From an uncultured Rickettsiales bacterium (GTDB lineage Bacteria; Pseudomonadota; Alphaproteobacteria; Rickettsiales; UBA998), in assembly GCA_937982385.1 (NCBI GenBank), contig CALJMC010000086.1:1-7197 (forward strand): DNA of 7,197 nt, read 5' to 3'. The position numbers and the translations under genes are program-made. Every line of letters begins with the position of its first letter. The stretch's first letter is position 1. This document shows positions 1 to 6,541 of this stretch, one piece after another. Under the pieces are notes generated by a model, which was not told the origin of the DNA, made no database searches, and saw nothing but the letters and a program-made list of their open reading frames with translations.

Positions 1-3000
1 GCAAAAGCTTGCGCGCTATTTTAGAGTTTTTCCCCCGCGATGAGCTTTTCCAAATTACAGAGAAAGACCTCTACACCATCAGCCTTGGTGTGATGTCGTT
101 AGAATCGCGCCCTGATGTTGGCTTGTTCGTCCGCAAAGACAAATATGAACGTTTTGCAAGCTGCATGGTGTATATTCCACGGGATAGATTCAGCACTTAT
201 ATTCGTAAACAAATCGAAACGACCCTTGAAAATGCTCTCGACGGTACCGTCTCAGGCTTCTATACACAGCTCACCGACTCCCCGCTTGCCCGCCTACATT
301 TGATTATTAAAACCAAACCCGGGGAATTTCCGCAAATTGACATTAAAAAAGTAACCGCGCAAATTGAAGAACTTACCAGCCATTGGCCTGATGGGCTGCA
401 AGAAGAACTCATCGAATCACTTGGTGAAAAACAAGGTGAAAAATTATTCTCTGCATTTCATGACTCCTTCCCTAAAGGTTATATGAATTATTATCCTGCA
501 TGGTTGGCCGTCACCGATGTACAGAAGGTTGTTGAATGTGCTGAGGGCAATGACCCTGCAGTGAGTATGCAACGCTCACGTCACACCAAATCTGAATATT
601 TCAACTTGAAAGTCTACACGCAGCAATTGCGCACACCTCTGTCTACCATGCTACCAATTCTTGAGAATATGGGTTGCCAGGTGATTGACGTGCACCCACA
701 TGTCATTACGCCTGAGTGGGATAAATCTAGTGATGTGGTGATGCGCGATTTCCGTTTGAGCATTCCGCATTACGAGAAGCTCGATCTTGAAACAGTGAAG
801 CCACTCTTTGAAGAAGGCTTGAGCAAAGTCTGGCTTGGAGACGTTGAAAATGATGGGTATAACGCGCTAATTCTGCGTGCAGGACTGTCCTATCGTCAGG
901 TCGAAATTATCCGTGCCTATGGCAAGTACCTCAGACAAACCGGACTGGCCTATAGCGAGGGTTATGTTGCCTCTGCCCTATGCAGCCACCCGGTAACTAG
1001 TCGCAAATTAGTGGAGCTATTCGAAGCGCGATTTGATACTAAATCACTCGCGAAAGCGAAACGCGATGCTACCATTACTAAAATCCGTGATAACATTGAT
1101 AAAGACCTGGCAGACATCACGAACCTCGCTGAAGATACGATTCTACGCAGTTTTGCGGACACGATTTTGGCGACTTGGCGCACCAACTTCTATCAAAAAG
1201 CTGATGATGGCGCCCACAAGCCTTATATCTCGTTCAAATTTGATTCTGCAGCGGTGCCTAACCTGCCATTGCCGCGCCCACATGCGGAAATATTCGTCTA
1301 TTCAACGCGTATCGAAGGCATCCATTTACGCGGCGGCAAAGTCGCTCGTGGTGGCTTGCGCTGGTCTGACCGTCCTGAAGATTTTCGCACTGAAGTACTC
1401 GGCCTCATGAAGGCGCAAATGGTGAAAAACACCGTGATTGTACCTGTCGGTTCCAAAGGTGGTTTTGTCGTCAAAAACCCACCCTCTGAGGGTGGGCGCG
1501 AAGCTTTCATGGAAGAAGGCATCGTTTGTTATAAAATGTTCCTCAGCGGCTTGCTCGACGTCACCGACAATATTGAAGGTGGCAAAATTATCCCGCCAAA
1601 ACAAGTGGTGCGTCATGATGGGGATGACCCGTATCTGGTAGTTGCCGCCGATAAAGGCACCGCGACCTTCTCTGACTATGCAAATAGCGTGTCTGAGGAT
1701 TATGGATTCTGGCTTGGCGATGCGTTCGCCTCGGGTGGCTCCGTTGGTTATGACCACAAGAAAATGGGGATTACTGCCAAAGGTGCATGGGTATCTGTGA
1801 TGCGTCATTTCCGTGAAATGGGAATTGATACGCAATCAGAAGAATTCACCGTGGTCGGCATTGGTGACATGATGGGCGATGTGTTCGGCAACGGCATGTT
1901 GCTGTCAAAACATATCAAACTTGTGGCCGCTTTCAACCATATGCACATTTTCTTCGACCCTTCACCTGATGCTGCAAAAAGCTATAAAGAGCGCGATCGC
2001 CTCTTCAAATTGCCGCGCTCAAGCTGGACAGATTACAATGCCAAACTCATCTCTAAAGGTGGCGGCATTTTCGAACGTAGTGCTAAAACCATTCCGCTCA
2101 GCAAGGAAATGCAGAAGCTGCTTGGTGTGGCGGATAAGACCATGGCACCTGACGCACTTATCACCGCTATCTTAAAAGCAGAAGTGGATTTGCTGTGGAA
2201 TGGTGGCATCGGAACCTATGTTAAGGGACGCACTGAAGGTCATGACGAGGTTGGTGATCGCGCCAACAACACAGTACGTATCAACGGCGAGGAATTGCGC
2301 TGCAAAGTGATGGGGGAAGGCGGAAATCTGGGCTTTACCCAAAATGGTCGCATCGAATTTTCACGTCATGGCGGACGTATCAACACAGATGCTATCGACA
2401 ACTCAGCAGGTGTGGATTGTTCGGATCACGAGGTTAATATCAAAATTGCGCTCGCGGATGCCGTGAATAGTAAAAAGCTATCCAAGAAGAATCGTGATAT
2501 TTTGCTCGCGAAGATGACAGATAATGTTGGAAAACTTGTGCTGCGTGACAATCAGTTACAAACGCAAATTATTACCGTTACAGAGATGCAAGCACCTGAA
2601 TTGCTCGAAACACACGCGCAAATGATACAAACATTAGAGCAAGCAGATTTGCTCAATCGTGAGGTGGAATATCTACCGACCGATAAAGAAATCACGAGCT
2701 TGCGCGCCGAGAAGAAAGGGCTCACACGCCCCGAACTTTCTGTCTTGCTCTCTTATGCGAAGCTCACGCTTTATGATCCAATTTTGGAATCAGATGTGCC
2801 GGACTCTCCCTATTTTGAGGATGTATTGATTCGCTATTTCCCCACCGCGATGCAAGACGACTATGCAAAATATATCAAGGAGCATCGTCTACGCCGTGAA
2901 ATTATTGCGACCATCATCACCAATAATATCATCAATCGTGCCGGTGTGACGTTCTGCCATACATTGATGCAAGAGACAGGTCGTCCCGCTTGCGATATAT

Positions 3001-3746
3001 CCCGAGCTTACATCCTCACGCGCGATACATTCGGGTTGCATGACATCTGGAAACAAATTGAGAACCTAGATGGTAAAATGGATGTTGAAGTGCAGGTGGC
3101 CATGTTCGTTGAGGTGAATCGTTTCTTAGAACGTGCATCGCTTTGGTTCTTGCGCAACTGCCCGCAACCGCTCGATATCAGCCAAGTGATGGAGGACATA
3201 CGCCCGGGCGTTGCCACCTATATGGGCTGCTTCAAAAAGGTTGCATCTGATTCTGTGGTACAAGCCTATCATAATAAATCTGCACATTTTGTGGAGCTTG
3301 GCGCACCCAAAAAACTCGCTGATGCCATTGCGTCACTAGAGTCCATGGCGTCAGCTTGCGACATCATTAGTACGAGCAATAAGACCGGCCTGAACATTGA
3401 TACGGTTGGGCGCGCTTACTATGAAATTGGCACGCATTTACAGCTTGGTTGGATGCGCCAAAGCATTCATAAGCTCGCCACAGAATCACATTGGGACAGA
3501 TTAGCTGCCAAGACTTTGGTCGGTGATGTCTATGACGAACAACGTCGTATTACCTCTGTAGTGCTTAGTTGCATGGGCAAAAATGGGAAATGGGATAACT
3601 GCTTTGAACAGTGGCAAACCAATGAAGCTCAAGATATCAAGAAACTTCAAAGTTTAATACAAGATCTCAAAACATCAGAAGCGTCTAGCCTATCTATGTT
3701 CTTCCTTGCTTTGAACCAAATTCAATCACTAAATGCGAGCTTATAA
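1..3746 (+). CDS. NAD-specific glutamate dehydrogenase, large (about 180 kDa) class, 5'-truncated by the window edge
   Basis: Oxidatively deaminates L-glutamate to 2-oxoglutarate and ammonium with NAD+, in the cytoplasm, feeding amino-acid carbon into the TCA cycle. The frame is open to the left edge (Lys-Ser codons precede the TTG at 9), so the gene starts outside. About 1247 residues are present; the family is near 1600, so roughly 350-400 N-terminal residues are missing. Numbering from nt 9: FPRDELFQI near 8-16 and a regulatory ACT-like stretch to about 260; the catalytic domain carries GGLRWSDRPEDFRTEVLGLM from 448, VGSKGGF at 480-486 with the presumed substrate lysine K483, the nucleotide-binding run GIGDMMGDVFGNG at 617-629, GEGGNLG at 769-775 and DNSAGVD near 797-803. 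A long helical C-terminal region follows. All signatures are intact and there is no frameshift. It ends in TAA, convergent with purH. The family assignment is very secure; often called gdhB or gdh2. Confidence 0.96.
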   Translation, partial: KSLRAILEFFPRDELFQITEKDLYTISLGVMSLESRPDVGLFVRKDKYERFASCMVYIPRDRFSTYIRKQIETTLENALDGTVSGFYTQLTDSPLARLHLIIKTKPGEFPQIDIKKVTAQIEELTSHWPDGLQEELIESLGEKQGEKLFSAFHDSFPKGYMNYYPAWLAVTDVQKVVECAEGNDPAVSMQRSRHTKSEYFNLKVYTQQLRTPLSTMLPILENMGCQVIDVHPHVITPEWDKSSDVVMRDFRLSIPHYEKLDLETVKPLFEEGLSKVWLGDVENDGYNALILRAGLSYRQVEIIRAYGKYLRQTGLAYSEGYVASALCSHPVTSRKLVELFEARFDTKSLAKAKRDATITKIRDNIDKDLADITNLAEDTILRSFADTILATWRTNFYQKADDGAHKPYISFKFDSAAVPNLPLPRPHAEIFVYSTRIEGIHLRGGKVARGGLRWSDRPEDFRTEVLGLMKAQMVKNTVIVPVGSKGGFVVKNPPSEGGREAFMEEGIVCYKMFLSGLLDVTDNIEGGKIIPPKQVVRHDGDDPYLVVAADKGTATFSDYANSVSEDYGFWLGDAFASGGSVGYDHKKMGITAKGAWVSVMRHFREMGIDTQSEEFTVVGIGDMMGDVFGNGMLLSKHIKLVAAFNHMHIFFDPSPDAAKSYKERDRLFKLPRSSWTDYNAKLISKGGGIFERSAKTIPLSKEMQKLLGVADKTMAPDALITAILKAEVDLLWNGGIGTYVKGRTEGHDEVGDRANNTVRINGEELRCKVMGEGGNLGFTQNGRIEFSRHGGRINTDAIDNSAGVDCSDHEVNIKIALADAVNSKKLSKKNRDILLAKMTDNVGKLVLRDNQLQTQIITVTEMQAPELLETHAQMIQTLEQADLLNREVEYLPTDKEITSLRAEKKGLTRPELSVLLSYAKLTLYDPILESDVPDSPYFEDVLIRYFPTAMQDDYAKYIKEHRLRREIIATIITNNIINRAGVTFCHTLMQETGRPACDISRAYILTRDTFGLHDIWKQIENLDGKMDVEVQVAMFVEVNRFLERASLWFLRNCPQPLDISQVMEDIRPGVATYMGCFKKVASDSVVQAYHNKSAHFVELGAPKKLADAIASLESMASACDIISTSNKTGLNIDTVGRAYYEIGTHLQLGWMRQSIHKLATESHWDRLAAKTLVGDVYDEQRRITSVVLSCMGKNGKWDNCFEQWQTNEAQDIKKLQSLIQDLKTSEASSLSMFFLALNQIQSLNASL
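1471..1496 (-). terminator. Terminator-like hairpin plus T-run, antisense inside the glutamate dehydrogenase gene
   Basis: On the minus strand an 8-bp, six-GC perfect stem (CCCACCCT / AGGGTGGG, 1478-1496) with a 3-base loop is followed directly by TTTTT and then GACG. This is the textbook form of an intrinsic terminator, but it lies inside a coding sequence and faces against it. On the + strand the same bases encode part of the conserved catalytic domain (Asn-Pro-Pro-Ser-Glu-Gly-Gly-Arg) and no T-run follows, so sense transcription should not be terminated. It could stop antisense transcripts reading through from purH, or be a coincidence of codon choice. Confidence 0.4.
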
Positions 3747-3837
3747 TTGCCCCTGCTTCGCAGGTCACAAGCTCAAAATTGGCGCAAACATACTGCTTGC
3801 GCCTCAGCCTAGACTAAAATATTAGTAACAAGAAATA
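3747..3837. other. Convergent intergenic spacer
   Basis: These 91 bases lie between the TAA of glutamate dehydrogenase (+) and the TAG of purH (-). They contain a short hairpin (CCTGC / GCAGG with a TTC loop, 3752-3764), a 7-bp hairpin at 3781-3803, and an AT-rich dyad (ACTAA / TTAGT, 3813-3826). No open frame or RNA gene is visible. The + strand hairpins lack a following T-run, so how glutamate dehydrogenase transcription ends is not evident from sequence. Confidence 0.6.
3777..3803 (-). terminator. Possible intrinsic terminator of purH
   Basis: On the minus strand, 34 bases past the purH stop codon, GGCGCAA pairs with TTGCGCC across a 9-base loop and is followed by AATTTTG. The stem is perfect over 7 bp, but the T-run is short and begins after two A residues. 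It is a plausible weak terminator for purH, or part of a bidirectional termination zone with the neighbouring hairpin at 3752-3764. Confidence 0.4.
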
Positions 3838-5394
3838 CTAGTGGCGGAAGTGACGCATACCGGTCAACACCATGGCCATATCATATTTATCAGCAGCAGC
3901 AATGACTTCCTCATCGCGGATGGAGCCGCCTGGTTGAATCAGTGCGGTAATGCCTGCTTCATGGGCGGCATGCACATTATCATCAAAGGGGAAAAATGCA
4001 TCTGACGCAAGCACTGCGCCTTTTGTTCCCATACCTGCAGCATCAGCTTTCCAACTGGAAATACGTACACTATCAACGCGACTCATCTGCCCTGCACCCA
4101 AGCCAACGCTCATGCCATCTTTAGCAAGCACAATCGCGTTCGACTTAAGATGTTTGCAGACTTGGAATGCAAAGGTAAGGTCAGCGATTTCTTGCGCAGT
4201 TGGTTCGCGTTTCGTGACGGTCGTCATGCCCTCATCACCAAAGAGTTTGAGGTCAGCATCTTGTACCAATAGCCCACCTGATACGACTTTAAGCTGTGGA
4301 ATATTATGCCCATATTTCGGCTCGCCTGTCAGCAATACGCGGAGATTCTTCTTCTTTGCGAAAATTGCGAGCGCGGCTTCATCTGCATCAGGCGCAATAA
4401 TCACTTCGGCAAACTGGCTGGAAATCGCTTCTGCTGCGGGCGCATCAATCGTTGCATTCAGTGCAATAATCCCACCAAAGGCGCTTTGGGAATCACATGA
4501 GAACGCACGTTTATACGCTTCTTCAAGTGTTTTTCCTGTGGCAACACCACATGGGTTCGCATGTTTGATAATCGCAACTGTTGGAGTGGCAGCATCAAAT
4601 TCCTGTACCAAGCTCCACGCAGCATCCGTATCACTAATATTATTATAGCTAAGTTCTTTGCCCTGTAGCTGACGCGCTCCCGCAAGCGTGCCCGTAATGT
4701 CGCCCATCTGATAGAAAGCTGCGCGTTGATGCGGGTTCTCACCATAACGAAGTGGCTGCTTGATCGTCGCTGCCACGCTGAATGTTGAGGGAAGATCATC
4801 ACTCACTTGTGTTGCAAACCATGTGCTGATTGCGCTGTCATAAGCCGCGGTACGGGCATAGGCTTGATAGGCCAAACGTTTACGGAGTTCCAATGTGGTT
4901 GCACCATCATTGGCTTCCATCTCGGTGTGTACCGATTCGTAATCATCTGCGGATAGCAACACCGCTACATCATTATGATTCTTGGCTGCAGAGCGAATCA
5001 TCGCGGGCCCACCAATATCAATATTTTCAATGGACTCATCAAAGTCTGCACCGCGCGCAACAGTTTCTTCAAATGGATAAAGATTGATAACCACCATATC
5101 GATATCATCAATATCATGCTCCGCCATCGCTACCTGATGCGACTCCATGTCACGACGCCCGAGTATGCCGCCATGTACTTTTGGGTGCAAAGTTTTCACA
5201 CGACCATCGAGCATTTCAGGGAAACCTGTATGGTCGGACACGTCCGTCACATCCAAGCCGTTTTCACGTAAAAGCGAGGCTGTACCGCCTGTGGAGAGGA
5301 TTTTTATATTCTGACTCGCTAAGAACTGAGAAAACTCAACAATTCCTGTTTTATCTGACACTGAAATAAGTGCCGTCTTCACCTTGCGCAACAT
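3838..5394 (-). CDS. purH: Bifunctional AICAR transformylase / IMP cyclohydrolase
   Basis: Catalyses the last two steps of de novo purine synthesis in the cytoplasm: formylation of AICAR by 10-formyl-tetrahydrofolate, then ring closure of FAICAR to IMP. At 518 residues it is full length (E. coli PurH is about 529). The N-terminal cyclohydrolase domain shows STGGT at 34-38, GFPEMLDGRVKTLHPKVHGG at 57-76, NLYPF at 104-108 and IDIGGPAMIRSAAKNH at 125-140. The C-terminal transformylase domain shows RYGENPHQ at 216-223, GKELSYNN at 245-252, the catalytic Lys-His pair in KHANPCG (K277, H278), SAFGGI at 304-309 and the typical end TGMRHFRH. The ATG at 5392-5394 is preceded by GAAGGGAAG with six bases between GGG and ATG, a good ribosome binding site, and MLRKVKTALISVSDKTG is the usual N-terminus. 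It lies 44 bases downstream of the membrane-protein gene and may share its transcript. No anomalies were seen. Confidence 0.98.
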   Translation of the reverse strand: MLRKVKTALISVSDKTGIVEFSQFLASQNIKILSTGGTASLLRENGLDVTDVSDHTGFPEMLDGRVKTLHPKVHGGILGRRDMESHQVAMAEHDIDDIDMVVINLYPFEETVARGADFDESIENIDIGGPAMIRSAAKNHNDVAVLLSADDYESVHTEMEANDGATTLELRKRLAYQAYARTAAYDSAISTWFATQVSDDLPSTFSVAATIKQPLRYGENPHQRAAFYQMGDITGTLAGARQLQGKELSYNNISDTDAAWSLVQEFDAATPTVAIIKHANPCGVATGKTLEEAYKRAFSCDSQSAFGGIIALNATIDAPAAEAISSQFAEVIIAPDADEAALAIFAKKKNLRVLLTGEPKYGHNIPQLKVVSGGLLVQDADLKLFGDEGMTTVTKREPTAQEIADLTFAFQVCKHLKSNAIVLAKDGMSVGLGAGQMSRVDSVRISSWKADAAGMGTKGAVLASDAFFPFDDNVHAAHEAGITALIQPGGSIRDEEVIAAADKYDMAMVLTGMRHFRH

Positions 5395-5400
5395 AATCTT

Positions 5401-5420
5401 CCCTTCGTGATTTATGAAGG
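5401..5420 (-). other. Short dyad overlapping the purH ribosome binding site
   Basis: On the minus strand CCTTC and GAAGG form a 5-bp stem around a 9-base loop, and the downstream arm is the Shine-Dalgarno segment GAAGGG. In a transcript coming from upstream genes the stem could partly mask the site. A transcript started at the predicted promoter (near 5415) would lack the upstream arm. The stem is short, so an effect is uncertain. Confidence 0.25.
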
Positions 5421-5421
5421 A

Positions 5422-5449
5422 CTTATAATCGCATGATGTTAGTTTGCAA
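5422..5449 (-). promoter_or_regulatory. Candidate sigma-70-type promoter for purH
   Basis: On the minus strand TTGCAA (5449-5444, four of six matches to TTGACA) and TATAAG (5427-5422, five of six to TATAAT) are separated by 16 bases. The -35 hexamer overlaps the last codons of the upstream membrane-protein gene. Predicted initiation near 5415 would leave a leader of about 20 bases that includes the ribosome binding site. It is a consensus match only, and such matches occur by chance. Confidence 0.3.
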
Positions 5450-6464
5450 GCTTTTTGCGCTTTGGAGACTGCATAATATAATAGCTATAGAGACCCACCG
5501 CGACAATCACAGCAACCGGCACAAGCAAGGGGGCGAATTTACCCACAAAAAGCGTTGCAACAGCAAGCGCGATAAATATGCCATTAGCGATAAAGGCAGG
5601 CACAACCACTGCGGGGTCACTTTTCCCGCCATAAATAATGGGACGTAAATAGCCATATTTGTGATGTTCGCCAAACGGGTTTTTACCCACACTCACACGT
5701 ATAAGAAACGTTATGAGTGGATCAATGATATAATACATAGGCAAGATAATTGCGGCATAAGGGTAGCCCTTCGACGCGATATAGACCAAGAGATAGCCCA
5801 ACAAAAGCCCAAGCGGAGCACTTGCCACATTGCCCAAATGCGCTTTGGAAGGGTAACGATTAAAAACGCCAAAACCAACAATCGCCGCCATAATAATGGC
5901 CGCATCAATAACGGCGCCACCGAGGAAACTCTGCCCCGCAACGCCCACTACAATAACACCCACACCCATCACGAAGGTTTGCATAACGGACATTTCATCC
6001 ACCCCATCCATCACGCGGAACATATTCATAAAGAGATAGCAGAAGATACCGACACAAACTTTATCAGCAAGGGGCGGCAACAGACCTTGGAACAAGAGCC
6101 CGTTAAAGGACATCGCCACCCATGCAACGAGAATGATATAACCGACATGGCGCACCGTAGGGCTGAGGCGCGCTGCATCCACAAACAGTGAAAAAGCACC
6201 AAGGAAAAGCGCCGCCCATAATAATGTGGTGTTCATGCCCGTAATCAACAAAAATCCGAGCAACATAAACATCATAGCCGCACCACCAAAGTGATAGGGC
6301 GCCGCCAAATCTTCCACTTCATCAGAAGAGACAGCATTATTCTTATCCTCTTCTTCTGACAGCGCACCAGAGGTCACCTGTTTAAAATAGACAATGCCTG
6401 CGGTTCCGATAAACGAGAACAACAGCGCAGAAATGCAGAGAATAATAGTATAAAATGTTTCCAT
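5439..6464 (-). CDS. Divergent MraY/WecA-like (PNPT, GT4) polyprenyl-phosphate sugar-phosphate transferase homologue, possibly inactive
   Basis: A 341-residue polytopic inner-membrane protein with about ten hydrophobic segments and a basic tail (PKRKK). Motif order matches enzymes that move an N-acetylhexosamine-1-phosphate from a UDP-sugar to undecaprenyl phosphate: a GG after loop 1 (60-61); FVDAARLSP (94-102), where active members have IDDrr.LSP; NMFRVMDGVDEM (147-158) for NxxNFMDGIDGL; HLGNVASAPLG (209-219) for FmGDxGSxxLG; and GEHHKYGYLRP (265-275) for the final His-rich loop. D96, D153 and D156 remain, but the first Asp of the DD pair reads V95 and the Mg-binding Asp of GDxGS reads N212. 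Loop 1 (about 30-55) is strongly acidic, unlike the basic loop of WecA. The ATG at 6462-6464 is forced: an in-frame TGA lies seven codons upstream. No clear ribosome binding site precedes it. The family is fairly secure from motif order; activity and substrate are unknown. Lies between mutL (77 bases) and purH (44 bases). Confidence 0.8.
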   Translation of the reverse strand: METFYTIILCISALLFSFIGTAGIVYFKQVTSGALSEEEDKNNAVSSDEVEDLAAPYHFGGAAMMFMLLGFLLITGMNTTLLWAALFLGAFSLFVDAARLSPTVRHVGYIILVAWVAMSFNGLLFQGLLPPLADKVCVGIFCYLFMNMFRVMDGVDEMSVMQTFVMGVGVIVVGVAGQSFLGGAVIDAAIIMAAIVGFGVFNRYPSKAHLGNVASAPLGLLLGYLLVYIASKGYPYAAIILPMYYIIDPLITFLIRVSVGKNPFGEHHKYGYLRPIIYGGKSDPAVVVPAFIANGIFIALAVATLFVGKFAPLLVPVAVIVAVGLYSYYIMQSPKRKKLAN

Positions 6465-6541
6465 GCAATCAGATTTACTGATTCACAGCGATTTTGCAAC
6501 TGAATGTTATATGCGAAGCCTTTTGTATGGTGGATGCACGG
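6465..6541 (-). other. Spacer between mutL and the membrane-protein gene
   Basis: The 77 bases hold no open frame. On the minus strand there is a weak TATAAC element in the middle without a convincing -35 hexamer, no terminator hairpin after mutL, and no Shine-Dalgarno sequence before the downstream ATG. Lack of a terminator is compatible with read-through from mutL into the membrane-protein gene. Confidence 0.5.
6467..6483. repeat. Perfect 6-bp inverted repeat abutting the membrane-protein start codon
   Basis: AATCAG and CTGATT flank a 5-base AT-rich centre, ending two bases before the ATG on the minus strand. The dyad sits where the ribosome binding site would be expected. It could be a protein-binding operator or a small RNA hairpin, or chance: a 6-bp dyad of a given loop length is expected more than once in a window of this size. 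Confidence 0.35.

Noticed and set aside
9..11. TTG as the start of the glutamate dehydrogenase.
   Set aside because: Family members have several hundred more N-terminal residues, and the codons before it stay in frame to the edge; the gene is cut by the window.
1326..1835. A 169-codon minus-strand open frame inside the glutamate dehydrogenase gene.
   Set aside because: It overlaps the most conserved part of the dehydrogenase, shows no recognisable domain, and the terminator-like hairpin lies within it.
1993..2000. GCGATCGC octamer resembling the HIP1 repeat of cyanobacteria.
   Set aside because: I noticed only this one copy and nothing else points to a cyanobacterium.
3200..3211. Perfect 12-bp palindrome ACGCCCGGGCGT inside glutamate dehydrogenase.
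   Set aside because: One or two 12-bp palindromes are expected by chance in a window of this size, and it encodes ordinary residues of the protein.
3950..4648. A 232-codon open frame on the + strand, opposite purH.
   Set aside because: It is fully antisense to a conserved, intact purH, has low-complexity Ser/Ala-rich composition and no recognisable motif; it is a shadow of purH codon structure.
5661..6191. A 176-codon His/Thr-rich open frame on the + strand opposite the PNPT-like gene.
   Set aside because: The His-rich hydrophilic composition is what the complement of hydrophobic membrane-protein codons gives; no ribosome binding site or motif supports it.
6465..6541. TATAAC as the -10 element of a promoter for the PNPT-like gene.
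   Set aside because: No acceptable -35 hexamer lies at 16-18 bases; the match is too weak to list.
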